A stretch of DNA of 64,000 bases from Pedobacter changchengzhani (lineage in GTDB: Bacteria; Bacteroidota; Bacteroidia; Sphingobacteriales; Sphingobacteriaceae): contig NZ_SJCY01000003.1 in assembly GCF_004354365.1 (NCBI RefSeq), positions 310,001-374,000 on the forward strand, written 5' to 3'. The notes below the pieces were generated by a model that did not search any database, had not been told where the DNA came from, and saw only the letters and a program-made list of their open reading frames with translations. Made by a program: the position numbers and the translations under genes. This document shows positions 52,061 to 61,900 of this stretch, piece by piece (the stretch's first letter is position 1; every line of letters starts with the position of its first letter).

Positions 52061-54655
52061 ATGTCGGCAAAGGGTAACCAGTTTAAATCAAATACATTCA
52101 AAGAAAGAGGTGAGGAAAATGTAGCGGGAAAATCTACTTCTACTCGTAAACCGAAGGAGAAAAGTGAATATTTGCCTAATTTTGATTTACAAAACGGACG
52201 AGCAATTAAAATAGTTGGTTTGTTTTTTATCGTTACTTCACTGTATTTTTTAATTGCTTTTACATCATATTTATTTACTTGGCAAGATGATCAAAGCTAT
52301 GTAATTGATGCAAATGGTGGATGGCACAATTTTTTTAAAACTGCTGATGAGTTGCGTGAATCGGGTGTAAGCTCGCCAATTGTACAAAATTGGTTGGGTA
52401 AATTTGGGGCTTTACTGTCCCATCAATTTATATACGAATGGTTTGGAATAGCATCGTTCTTATTTGTACTTGCTTTTTTCATAATAGGATACCGTTTGCT
52501 TTTCAAAGTTAAAATTTTATCCATTTCGAAAACATTGGCTTACAGTTTTTTCTTTTTGTTATTTATCTCTATAACCTTAGGTTTCGCACATGGTTTTATG
52601 GGCGAATCGCCACATTATTTAGAGGGAGAGTTTGGTTATTGGACTAATAAATTACTGACGGCACAAGTTGGTGCGGCTGGTGTTGCTGGCATCATCGCGT
52701 TCGCCGGTTTAAGTATTTTAATTATCGCCTACAACATCGATTTCAAAATTCCCGAAAGGAAAAAAGAAGTTTACATCGACGCCGAAACGCCCGATTATGT
52801 AAATGATATTAGAGAACAGGCAAATAGACAAAAAGTAGCTGATAGCGACACTTCTTCAGCAGATACGCTAACAAAACCGACAAATAATCAGCGCCTAGCG
52901 CAAAATGTTGTGTTAACACCTAACCGTTTCGAGCGCGAAGAAGAAGAAACGCAAATCCCTGCTGCAGTAGTTTTATCGCCTTTGGCAGCTAATTTACCAA
53001 TTGCACCAGTTGTTACGGTTGCGAGTTCTTTGCCTTTAACTGTAGAACCACCTATTGAAGAACCCGAAAAAGAACCTGCCTTTACAATTGAAAAAACCGA
53101 AGAAGAAAAGAAATCCGATGATTTGGTAGAACAGTTTGGTAACTATGATGAGAAATTGGATTTGGCGGGTTATAAATATCCAACTATTGATTTATTAGAA
53201 AACTACGGAACCAATAAAATTTCGGTAAATGCCGAAGAGTTGGAAGCAAATAAAAATAAAATTGTAGAAACGCTTAACCATTATAATATAGAGATTGATA
53301 AGATTAAGGCTACTATTGGCCCAACGGTTACATTATACGAAATTATCCCTGCGCCAGGTGTTCGAATCTCGAAAATTAAAAACTTAGAGGATGATATTGC
53401 ACTTTCTTTGGCCGCATTAGGTATTCGTATTATCGCACCAATGCCGGGTAAGGGTACAATTGGGATTGAGGTTCCAAATCAACACCCAGAAATGGTGCCC
53501 ATGCGGAGTATTTTGAATACTGAAAAATGGACCCAAAATACCATGGATTTACCAATAGCTTTAGGTAAAACCATCAGTAACGAGGTATATATTGCAGATT
53601 TAGCCAAAATGCCTCACTTATTGGTTGCTGGTGCAACTGGGCAGGGTAAATCGGTGGGTATTAATGCAATTCTAGTTTCGCTATTGTTTAAAAAGCATCC
53701 AGCACAGCTGAAATTTGTATTGGTCGATCCTAAAAAAGTAGAACTCACGCTTTTTAATAGAATTGAGCGCCACTTTTTAGCAAAACTTCCTGGTGAAGCT
53801 GATGCGATTATTACCGATACCAAAAAAGTAGTAAACACGCTTAATTCGTTATGTATCGAAATGGATCAACGGTACGATTTGTTGAAAGATGCACAAGTAA
53901 GAAACTTAAAAGAGTACAACGATAAATTTATCAAGCGCAAGCTTAACCCAAATAATGGCCATCGCTTTTTACCTTTTATTGTTTTAGTGGTAGATGAATT
54001 TGCCGATTTAATGATGACCGCTGGTAAAGAAGTAGAAGCACCTATTGCACGTTTAGCACAATTGGCGCGGGCAATTGGTATTCACTTGGTTTTGGCTACG
54101 CAGCGTCCATCAGTAAATATTATTACGGGTACTATTAAAGCCAATTTCCCAGCAAGGTTAGCGTTTAGAGTACTTTCGAAAATCGATTCGAGAACAATTT
54201 TAGATAGCGGTGGCGCAGATCAATTAATTGGTAGAGGCGATATGCTTTTATCAACCGGTAGCGACTTAATCAGGCTACAGTGTGCTTTTGTTGATACACC
54301 TGAGGTAGATCGGATTTCAGAATATATTGGCAATCAACGTGGTTATTCTGATGCCTATCAACTACCAGAATATGTAGATGAAGCTGGTGAGGGAAGTAAA
54401 GCAGATTTCGACCCTAACGAACGCGATAAGTTTTTTGAAGATGCGGCCAGATTAATCGTTTTACACCAACAGGGCTCAACTTCGCTTATTCAGCGCAAGC
54501 TAAAATTGGGTTATAACAGGGCCGGTAGAATCATCGATCAATTGGAAGCTGCAGGAATTGTTGGGCCGTTTGAAGGCAGTAAAGCAAGAGAAGTTTTATA
54601 TCCTGATGAATACTCTTTGGAACAGTTCTTGAATAACATGAACAAAAAAGATTAA
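52061..54655 (+). CDS. ftsK: DNA translocase FtsK
   Basis: 864 residues from the ATG at 52061. It has an N-terminal membrane region with about four helices (to about 230), an acidic/Pro linker, the FtsK motor with Walker A GATGQGKS and Walker B FIVLVVDEFADLMM, and a C-terminal gamma winged-helix (STSLIQRKLKLGYNRAGRII, the KOPS/XerCD-contact domain). It pumps chromosome termini at the septum. Confidence 0.95.
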   Translation: MSAKGNQFKSNTFKERGEENVAGKSTSTRKPKEKSEYLPNFDLQNGRAIKIVGLFFIVTSLYFLIAFTSYLFTWQDDQSYVIDANGGWHNFFKTADELRESGVSSPIVQNWLGKFGALLSHQFIYEWFGIASFLFVLAFFIIGYRLLFKVKILSISKTLAYSFFFLLFISITLGFAHGFMGESPHYLEGEFGYWTNKLLTAQVGAAGVAGIIAFAGLSILIIAYNIDFKIPERKKEVYIDAETPDYVNDIREQANRQKVADSDTSSADTLTKPTNNQRLAQNVVLTPNRFEREEEETQIPAAVVLSPLAANLPIAPVVTVASSLPLTVEPPIEEPEKEPAFTIEKTEEEKKSDDLVEQFGNYDEKLDLAGYKYPTIDLLENYGTNKISVNAEELEANKNKIVETLNHYNIEIDKIKATIGPTVTLYEIIPAPGVRISKIKNLEDDIALSLAALGIRIIAPMPGKGTIGIEVPNQHPEMVPMRSILNTEKWTQNTMDLPIALGKTISNEVYIADLAKMPHLLVAGATGQGKSVGINAILVSLLFKKHPAQLKFVLVDPKKVELTLFNRIERHFLAKLPGEADAIITDTKKVVNTLNSLCIEMDQRYDLLKDAQVRNLKEYNDKFIKRKLNPNNGHRFLPFIVLVVDEFADLMMTAGKEVEAPIARLAQLARAIGIHLVLATQRPSVNIITGTIKANFPARLAFRVLSKIDSRTILDSGGADQLIGRGDMLLSTGSDLIRLQCAFVDTPEVDRISEYIGNQRGYSDAYQLPEYVDEAGEGSKADFDPNERDKFFEDAARLIVLHQQGSTSLIQRKLKLGYNRAGRIIDQLEAAGIVGPFEGSKAREVLYPDEYSLEQFLNNMNKKD

Positions 54656-54715
54656 TAGATTAAACCATTGGATGAAAAATTAATCTAAACATTTAAAAGA
54701 AATTTAAAAAACAAG

Positions 54716-55366
54716 ATGAAAAAAATAATCTCAATATTATTGGTTACAATTGGATTTGCAACTTCAGTTTATGCGCAAACAGATGCGAAAGCGAAAGCAA
54801 TTTTGGCAGATGTGAGTAAGAAGTATAAATCGTATAATATGATTAAAACTGATTTTAGTTTTACCTTGGAAAATCCGAAAGCGAAGGTTAAGGAAACGCA
54901 ACAAGGTACGTTATATGTAAAAGCCAATTCAAATAAGTACAAGGTAGCCATGACCAACCAAGATTTAATTAGTGATGGTAAAAGTACATGGACGTATCTA
55001 AAAAAAGATAAAGAAGTAACGGTGAATAATGTAGATAATACAGGCGATGCCATAAACCCAGCTAAAATTTTTACCGTTTACGAAAAAGGTTTTAAGTACA
55101 TGTACACAGGCGAAGAAAAAGTAGGTGGTAAAGTTTATCAAATGATTGATTTGACGCCAACGGATATCAAAAAATCTATTTTCAAGGTTCGCTTAAGCAT
55201 CGATAAAGTGGCTAAACAAATTGCAAAAGTCGTTTTGTTTGATAAAAATGGAAACAAATACACGTATAACGTTAAAGCATTTACGCCAAATGCTAAAATT
55301 CCAGAGTCTACATTTGCTTTTGATGCGAAGAAATATCCTGGAGTTGAAGTGGTAGATTTAAGATAA
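54716..55366 (+). CDS. LolA-like periplasmic lipoprotein carrier
   Basis: 216 residues. It has a signal peptide (MKKIISILLVTIGFATSVYA) and a LolA fold: SKKYKSYNMIKTDFSFTLEN, then QQGTLYVKANSNKYKVAMTN and KSIFKVRLSIDKVAKQIAKV. Predicted to ferry lipoproteins across the periplasm. It follows ftsK by 60 bp, an arrangement also seen in Proteobacteria (ftsK-lolA). Confidence 0.88.
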   Translation: MKKIISILLVTIGFATSVYAQTDAKAKAILADVSKKYKSYNMIKTDFSFTLENPKAKVKETQQGTLYVKANSNKYKVAMTNQDLISDGKSTWTYLKKDKEVTVNNVDNTGDAINPAKIFTVYEKGFKYMYTGEEKVGGKVYQMIDLTPTDIKKSIFKVRLSIDKVAKQIAKVVLFDKNGNKYTYNVKAFTPNAKIPESTFAFDAKKYPGVEVVDLR

Positions 55367-55398
55367 TTAATTTTTCCGCAGTGCGGGATGAAATATTA

Positions 55399-55431
55399 AA
55401 AAGTTTAGTTGGAAACAGCTGAACTTTTTTT
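55399..55431 (+). terminator. Terminator after the LolA-like gene
   Basis: AAAAGTTTAGTTG and CAGCTGAACTTTT with a GAAA tetraloop, then more T. Confidence 0.88.
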
Positions 55432-55579
55432 GCTTTAATAGCAAATTATGTTAACGAGGTAAGGAAAAAGTAGTTTTATAATCCACTGACTAAAGTTTTG
55501 CAATAATTTGAGTTATTATTGGCGGTACTAAGTTTAAACTTTTTACGGTTTGAATACATGAATGCTCCGTAGATTTTTA

Positions 55580-55587
55580 TAAGTTTG
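55580..55587 (+). promoter_or_regulatory. Bacteroidota -7 box for the gene at 55593
   Basis: TAAGTTTG ending 5 bp before the ATG, so the transcript should be leaderless or nearly so. Confidence 0.5.
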
Positions 55588-55592
55588 TTGTA

Positions 55593-55865
55593 ATGTCTTT
55601 ACCTTTAACAAACCATACTTTAGAAAAATTAGAGGCCTTGCTTTTTGCAGTTGGGTTTAAGGTTCGTTATGAAAAAGGAACTTTCAAAACTGGTTCTTGC
55701 CTGCTTGAACATAATAAAATTATTGTTGTAAATAAGTTTTCGAACCTTGAAGGAAAAATTAACGCGTTGGGTATGCTTGTTAAACAAACCAATTTAGATG
55801 AGAATCTATTGGATGAAAAACAACGACAATTTTATCATTCTTTACAGCAAATTCAACTTTTCTAA
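55593..55865 (+). CDS. Conserved hypothetical protein
   Basis: 90 residues (LEKLEALLFAVGFKVRYEKG, then SCLLEHNKIIVVNKFSNLEG). Small and soluble, no signal. It precedes the MBL-fold gene by 43 bp and is probably co-transcribed. Its shape suggests a Bacteroidota-conserved family, but no function is known to me. Confidence 0.75.
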   Translation: MSLPLTNHTLEKLEALLFAVGFKVRYEKGTFKTGSCLLEHNKIIVVNKFSNLEGKINALGMLVKQTNLDENLLDEKQRQFYHSLQQIQLF

Positions 55866-55908
55866 TGAAAGGAACCTATTGTAAATTTAAAAACGGAGGG
55901 GTTGGGAG

Positions 55909-56670
55909 ATGAAGGTTACTTTTTTGGGTACCGGAACCTCTCAGGGCGTACCAGTTATTACTTGTCAGTGCGAGGTGTGCCAATCTGCTAATCCTCAAGA
56001 TAATAGATTGAGAACTTCTGTATTGATAGAAACTGGAGATAAAACAATTGTGATTGACAGCGGGCCTGATTTTCGTTACCAACTTTTACGAGAAAAGGTA
56101 AAAGATTTGGATGCTGTTATGTACACGCACGAACACAAAGATCATATTGCTGGCCTCGATGATATTCGTCCATTTAACTATTTATTGCATAAGGTAATTG
56201 ATATTTATGCTACAGAAAGAGTTCAAAGTGCATTAAAGAGAGAATTTAGTTATATTTTTTCGGAAACAAAATATCACGGTTTACCACAAATTAAAATACA
56301 TACCATTGATGGTTCTCCATTTAATATCGGAGAAACTGAAATTATCCCATTGGAAATTATGCACCATTTGTTGCCAATAACTGGATACAGAATTGGTGAT
56401 TTTACTTACATAACCGATGCTAAAACGGTACCAGAATCTTCTTTTGAAAAAATAAAAGGAACAAAAACGCTGGTACTTAATGCTTTACAAATAGAGCCAC
56501 ATATTTCTCATTTTACATTAAAAGAAGCAATTGCATTTTCTGAAAAAGTTGGTGCGGAGATGACTTACTTAACCCACATTAGTCATGTTTTAGGTTTGCA
56601 CAAAGACGTAGAAAAAACTTTACCACCCAACATTCGGCTTGCTTATGATGGTTTAAAAATTGAGTTGTAA
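55909..56670 (+). CDS. MBL-fold metallo-hydrolase
   Basis: 253 residues. It starts MKVTFLGTGTSQGVPVI, has CQCEVCQSANPQDNRLRTSV (a Cys-rich metal site) and the MBL motif YTHEHKDHIAGLDD (HxHxDH). A later His is in LTHISHVLG. It resembles PhnP/RNase-Z-like phosphodiesterases. Substrate unproven. Confidence 0.9.
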   Translation: MKVTFLGTGTSQGVPVITCQCEVCQSANPQDNRLRTSVLIETGDKTIVIDSGPDFRYQLLREKVKDLDAVMYTHEHKDHIAGLDDIRPFNYLLHKVIDIYATERVQSALKREFSYIFSETKYHGLPQIKIHTIDGSPFNIGETEIIPLEIMHHLLPITGYRIGDFTYITDAKTVPESSFEKIKGTKTLVLNALQIEPHISHFTLKEAIAFSEKVGAEMTYLTHISHVLGLHKDVEKTLPPNIRLAYDGLKIEL

Positions 56671-56698
56671 TTATCTGATCAAAAATCCAAAATTAAAT

Positions 56699-56706
56699 TA
56701 TATTTG
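56699..56706 (+). promoter_or_regulatory. -7 box for tRNA-Leu
   Basis: TATATTTG, 10 bp before the mature tRNA 5' end. Confidence 0.6.
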
Positions 56707-56715
56707 CGCTTACAA

Positions 56716-56799
56716 ACCCAGGTGGCGGAATTGGTAGACGCACCAGCTTGAGGGGCTGGCGCCTGTATGGGTGTGGGAGTTCGAATCTCCTCTTGGGTA
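56716..56799 (+). tRNA. tRNA-Leu (anticodon GAG)
   Basis: 84 nt with a 7-bp acceptor stem (ACCCAGG with CTTGGGT, one G-U pair), D arm GGAATTGGTAGACGC, anticodon stem CCAGC/GCTGG with loop TTGAGGG (GAG at 56750-56752), a class II long variable arm, and T arm GGGAGTTCGAATCTCC. The discriminator is A; CCA is not encoded. A terminator follows. The retron operon begins about 330 bp downstream, and tRNA genes are common island borders. Confidence 0.97.
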
Positions 56800-56801
56800 C
56801 G

Positions 56802-56839
56802 AAATACCGCTTTCATTTAATTTGAGAGCGGTATTTTTT
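56802..56839 (+). terminator. Terminator after tRNA-Leu
   Basis: AAATACCGCTTTC pairs with GAGAGCGGTATTT (one wobble), then T's. Confidence 0.85.
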
Positions 56840-57116
56840 GTTTTAAATAAAAATTAGCACATTTTTTATACGCTCCATCGTAATTTATGCTCAGTTTTTG
56901 ATTATTGTTGAGGAAAATAATAATAATCTATCTATATTTTATTTTTTATTGATTTTTCTAAAGTCATTATAATTGATGATCAATTTCAGCAAAATAAAAT
57001 CATCCATTTAGTTTCAATTTCCATTGATAAATGTAGGAGAGATTATTAAAATAATTCGAGACACGGTTTAATAAATTTTCACATTAAATAATTGCCTAAT
57101 TTTATTAATTAATTTA
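56840..57116. other. AT-rich non-coding interval before the retron ncRNA
   Basis: No gene or tRNA fragment seen. Very AT-rich. It probably carries the ncRNA/RT promoter at its right end. Confidence 0.6.
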
Positions 57117-57124
57117 TATATTGG
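57117..57124 (+). promoter_or_regulatory. Possible -7 box for the retron ncRNA
   Basis: TATATTGG, one mismatch to TAnnTTTG. It ends 3 bp before the a1 sequence, which would place the transcript start at or just within a1. Confidence 0.4.
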
Positions 57125-57127
57125 CAA

Positions 57128-57380
57128 TTAATTTAGTAAATACCTTGCTTTTCTGAATAAGAAAATGATGATGTTTCGTCATCGATGAATAATATTTGAC
57201 ACACGGCACTACCTGCAATCTTTATGGGGAGAACACGTACTATACGTACGGTTTCGGTACCGTACTCCAAGAGTTTAACCGTACGTATAGTACGTGTTCT
57301 CTGGAGTTGATTGATATAGTCCTATGAAAATACGAAGGTTCTAAATTAAAGCCCTGTTTGTAATAAAACAGGGCTTTTTA
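57128..57380 (+). ncRNA. Retron msr-msd noncoding RNA (predicted)
   Basis: The elements appear in retron order. a1: TTAATTTAG (57128-57136) and ACCTT (57142-57146) pair with AAGGT (57335-57339) and CTAAATTAA (57341-57349), a2. Next come two small msr-type hairpins: TTTTCT/AGAAAA (57149-57165) and GATGATG/CGTCATC (57167-57183, one wobble). Then an msd-type stem of 25 perfect base pairs (57229-57253 with 57277-57301) and a 23-nt apical segment. The G at 57147, just after a1, is a candidate branch point. A terminator (57348-57379) ends it. The reverse transcriptase gene starts 19 bp later. Confidence 0.88.
57348..57379 (+). terminator. Terminator/attenuator between retron ncRNA and RT gene
   Basis: GCCCTGTTT pairs with AAACAGGGC, with flanking AAA/TTT and a T-run. 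Its 5' edge touches the end of a2 (57349). It would release the ncRNA and leave reverse transcriptase and effector genes to readthrough. Confidence 0.85.
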
Positions 57381-57398
57381 ATCTTAATTAAGCGCCAA

Positions 57399-58925
57399 AT
57401 GGAAGAAAAACTTAGCCGACAACAAATCTACGATCGGATTCGAAGTACGTCTAAAGAAAGTTATATTCTTGAAGAAATGCAGCGCCTTGGTTTTTGGGAA
57501 TCTTCAGAAACACCAAGTCTTTCTGAGTTGCTGATAAAACAAGAAACAACTGCAACGCAGGAACTAACAAAACTTTTAGAGCAGGATAAAAAGTACAATG
57601 ATCGGGAAGCGATGGTTAAGGAAATGCGGAAAGCCCGTATGAAATTGGCTAAGGAAAAACGATCGGAAACTAAAAATAGGAATAAAGAGAAAAGTATAGA
57701 TAAGGCCCAAAAGTGGAAGGAAACGCAAGAAAGACAAATTATCTATTTAGGTGAGGGCGTATCTGCAGGACTAAATCATACAGAATCAGATAAGCTCAAT
57801 CTTCAAAAATTAAACTTGCCAGCTTTTGATCAGGTTACCGATTTGGCTTCTGCTATTGGTTTAAGCCTAGCTGAACTCCGTTATCTGCTTTATCAACGAA
57901 AAGTTTCTAAGATAAATCATTATCATACTTTCGAAATACCTAAAAAATCTGGCGGAAAACGAGTAATATCCGCACCAAAATCTCGCCTAAAAGCCCTTCA
58001 GCTTTGGGTTTTAGAGCATGTTTTAAATAACATTTCAATTAACGATGTTGCGCATGGATTTATAAAAAATCGGTCTATTGTAACTAATGCTACGCCACAT
58101 CTTGCAACTGATATCGTAATTAATGTGGATTTAAAAGATTTTTTTCCAACTATAAACTATAAACGTGTAAAAGGTCTATTCCATAAATTTGGCTATTCAG
58201 AACAGTTAGCCACACTTTTTGCACTTATTTGTACCTATGCAGAAACAGAGGTTGTAGAAATGGATGGCGTATCTTATTACGTACAAAAAGGCAACCGATT
58301 TTTGCCTCAAGGTTCGCCGGCAAGTCCTGCTATTAGTAACCTCATTGCATATAGGTTAGATAAAAAAATCCAAGGATTGGCATCAAAATTTAACTTTACT
58401 TATACACGCTATGCGGATGATTTAAGTTTCTCAACTTCTAACGAAAATGAAAAAAACATAGCTAGCCTGCTCTTTTTTGTTAAAAAATTAATTGAAGCTG
58501 AGGGTTTTACCTTGCATCCCGAGAAAACCCATATAATGAGAAAGGGTGCTTTACAAAAGGTAACAGGGATTGTGGTAAATGAAAAACTGAATATTCAGCG
58601 ATCTCAATTACAAAAATTCCGAGCTTTATTGCACAACATTGAGACCAACGGATGGAAAAATCAAAAATGGGGTAAAGCGAAAAATTTAATCAATGCAATT
58701 GAGGGATACATCAATTTTATAAGCATGGTAAATGCAGAGAAAGGTGCTAAATTTAAGCTACAACTTAAAGATATTGTGGCAAAATTTGGCTACCCCATTG
58801 TAGAGCAAGAAACTGCAGAGGTAAAAATTGAAACGGCTAAGCAAGAAATAGTCGAGCCTCCCAAATCGAAATTAGAAACTCCAGAAACTGCATCAAAACA
58901 GTTTGATTGGTGGAACATCCTTTAA
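57399..58925 (+). CDS. Retron-type reverse transcriptase with N-terminal extension
   Basis: 508 residues. Retron hallmarks are all present: N230-A-T-P-H234 (NAxxH), catalytic D244 in VDLKDFFPTI, QGSP at 304-307, YADD at 338-341 and the thumb-proximal VTG at 388-390. The polymerase core is about 150-445. Unlike compact retron RTs of about 320 residues, it has an N-terminal extension of about 130 residues, highly charged and coiled-coil-like at 60-115, and a Glu/Pro/Lys-rich C-terminal tail ending QFDWWNIL. It should copy the msd of the upstream RNA into msDNA. The next gene starts 12 bp later. Confidence 0.95.
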   Translation: MEEKLSRQQIYDRIRSTSKESYILEEMQRLGFWESSETPSLSELLIKQETTATQELTKLLEQDKKYNDREAMVKEMRKARMKLAKEKRSETKNRNKEKSIDKAQKWKETQERQIIYLGEGVSAGLNHTESDKLNLQKLNLPAFDQVTDLASAIGLSLAELRYLLYQRKVSKINHYHTFEIPKKSGGKRVISAPKSRLKALQLWVLEHVLNNISINDVAHGFIKNRSIVTNATPHLATDIVINVDLKDFFPTINYKRVKGLFHKFGYSEQLATLFALICTYAETEVVEMDGVSYYVQKGNRFLPQGSPASPAISNLIAYRLDKKIQGLASKFNFTYTRYADDLSFSTSNENEKNIASLLFFVKKLIEAEGFTLHPEKTHIMRKGALQKVTGIVVNEKLNIQRSQLQKFRALLHNIETNGWKNQKWGKAKNLINAIEGYINFISMVNAEKGAKFKLQLKDIVAKFGYPIVEQETAEVKIETAKQEIVEPPKSKLETPETASKQFDWWNIL

Positions 58926-58937
58926 TCCTTTTTCAGT

Positions 58938-61900
58938 ATGAAACTTATTCAACAAAGTAAATTATTTTTTAAGGAAGGGAAATCCGACAAGGTATACGAA
59001 ATTGACATTTGCGAGCTTTCACCAAATGAATTCCTAGTTAATTTTAGGTATGGAAGGAGAGGAGCGGTATTAAAAGAGGGCACAAAAACTCCAGTTGCGC
59101 TGTCAAAAGAAAAAGCCGATTTGCTTTTTGCAGATTTGGAAAATGAAAAACGTAAAAAGGGCTACCAAACCGAAACCGAGGTGTTTATGGAGCTTCCCTC
59201 GCTGGAGGCTGTAGATCCTAGTACGGTAAATGGCGCAATTTTGCAACGCCTGCAGGATGCTGTTGTAGGTAAAAATAGTTTTAAAACTGAATGGAAAACC
59301 AGTCGTGTAATATGGAAAGCTGGAGTTTTAGATGTTAAAGAGGCTATTCCATTTATTATTAAGCTAGCAACGCGAGGTGATGAAATGCAAACTTATTGTT
59401 CGTTATGGGCTTTAATAAAACTTAAAGCAGATCTTGCAGAACCGCTGTTTAATTCGATAGCCAACAACATCAAACAAAAAAGTCATATTACAAATTTAGC
59501 TTGGGAAGGTCTTTTAAGTGTTTGCAGTGAAGAAGAAAAGCTTAAAAAAGTAGAAATTTTGCTCGAAAAGTTACCAGCCGAGGTTAGGTTTGCCATCGAA
59601 ACGAACGACTTAAACTTACTCGGTAATTATTTTTCGCAAAGCACTATAGATAAGGATGTTGAGTACTTTACCAATCTCTACGTTTTAGCAAAGGTTTATA
59701 CGCAACTTTTACCAATTTTAAATAATACACTTAAAAGTTGGGAATTTAGACCGCCGTACTTCCGAAACATCCGGGCGATATATAAACTTGCTCAATCAAG
59801 AAATGATGAGAAAACATTAGCCATACTATCTTATCGCTTTGAAAAGCAAAAAGCGATGTTTAAGCGCACAGTTTCATTAGATTCTACGTCAAAGCGATAT
59901 TTAACAGTTATAGATGAGAGCATTAGCGTAGGTTCTGAGCTTAAAAGAAAAGATAGTAAGTTGGCATTTTCAACTTTTACGAAAAACTACTTTCAAAAGA
60001 ATGCTGTAGAACACTTTAAAAATGCCGGTGCATTTAATAATGATGGCTCATATTTGAGGTTAGCGGTAAACACTTTGCTCCAGTACACCGAAAGTGATTA
60101 CTCAATTGCCGAAGAAAAGCCTTTGAGCGATTACGGAAGATACGACTACGATAGTAAACGTTATTCTTTCTTGCTGATCAAGTATCCTGAATGCGCTGAA
60201 TCCTTGTTATTATCTACAATATTATTTGGAAATGATCCCAATAGAAAGTTGCAACCAAACTTAAAGTTTATAACAAGTAGTAGATCTGTAACCAGTAATA
60301 ATTATTATTACAGGCCAAATCAGGCTGAAGAAGTACCTATCGTTGCCGTTCAACCAGATAGTGTTACGGCTAATTCATCCATGATTGATACGGCTAAAAG
60401 TATTTTTAAAAGCTTATTTGGCAAGAAGAATCTGGATGCAGATCTTGTTCCCCAAAATGAATACCAGCCTGAACCAATAGTACAACATAAAAAAGTAGAG
60501 CTCACCAGATTTGAGTTATATCCTGAACTTTGGGATGCTAGACCTGAGGCTTACGTGCAATTGCTGATGCAGGCGCAGATGAATATCATACATCTTTTTG
60601 CCTATAATAGGATTAAAGAGCACCCAAAGTACGAAGAAATTGCCCAGCAATTTGATCAACATGGAATTTTACAGCTTTTGAATAGCATTTTCGAGTTGCC
60701 AAACCAATTCGGTTTTGAGGTTTTGAAAAAGAGAGAAACCGAATTTGTACAAATTAGCCAATTTGTTGCTGAAGTAAATGGAAGCAATAGCGCATCGGCG
60801 AGAGACTGGGCTCAATGTTTGGTAAATGATAATCCGGTATTTTATTTTAATGATATTGATTTTGTTTTATCCTTTATTTTCAATACCCGAAGTGAAAGCA
60901 ATCTTTGGATCAATGAATCTTTAGAAAAACATACTTTCTCAGAAGAAAAGATACAGGCGGTTTTGGGTAAAGCAATAACCGAGATGTTACATTTTGAAAA
61001 CACAATAGAAAATAATTTAAAAGCTAAAACTGCCATTGTTCGCCTAAATAGTATTGCCGAAAGTCAAATGGAAAAAATTAGCTGGACAATTGTTCAACAA
61101 TTAATTTCATCAGCATTAGATGCCAATAAAATTTTGGCGGGTAAAATTTTATTGATTAAAGCTAAAAATGTAGATCCTACAGATATTCCAGTTTCTTTAA
61201 CCGAGATTTTCTTAAATAATGATTTGGCAGAAGTTAGGCAAAACGGAATTGAATTATTAAACCAATATCCAGATGGTTTTCTTGCTAAGAATTTGGATTT
61301 TATATGCAACTTGATAGACGTATATTATGATGATGTAGCTGAAAAGGTATTTGCAGTGATTAAGAAGTTACTTATTCATAATACAGAAATTGGCAATAAA
61401 CTTATTCCTTACTTTGCTTATGCTTTAATGAGAAAGGAAAAGTTTGAGGGTGCTCACGTGCGAATTAGTCAATTTTTACTTAATGATTTAAAACCGTATT
61501 GGAACAGTGGTTTGTTTCCAAAAGACATTACCAAGTTACTACATGCGCAATATAGGATCACTCATTTAGCAGGTTACGAAATCTTAAAAGGATTTAATAA
61601 TCCCGGAAGTTTTTCATTACGGCAGATTATTTCTTTTGGTAGTCATGAAATTTTGGCAATTCGACAATGGTGTTGGAATTATTTTAAGGGAAATCTAGAA
61701 CGTATTCACGACGAAAAGGATCAGTCACTTTATCTTTTAGATGCTAAATGGGAAGATACCAGGGCTTTCGCTTTCAACTTCTTCAGAACCGAATTTAAGG
61801 AGGATGATTGGGATCCAGATATACTCATTGGGATTGTTGACTCAATTAGGCCTGATGTAGAAAGTTTTGGAAAAGAGATGATTACCAAATACTTTGATTC

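Noticed and set aside
57399..58925. Group II intron or DGR reverse transcriptase
   Set aside because: No maturase/endonuclease domain or intron domains V/VI, and no template/variable repeat pair; NAxxH and VTG plus the upstream ncRNA point to a retron.
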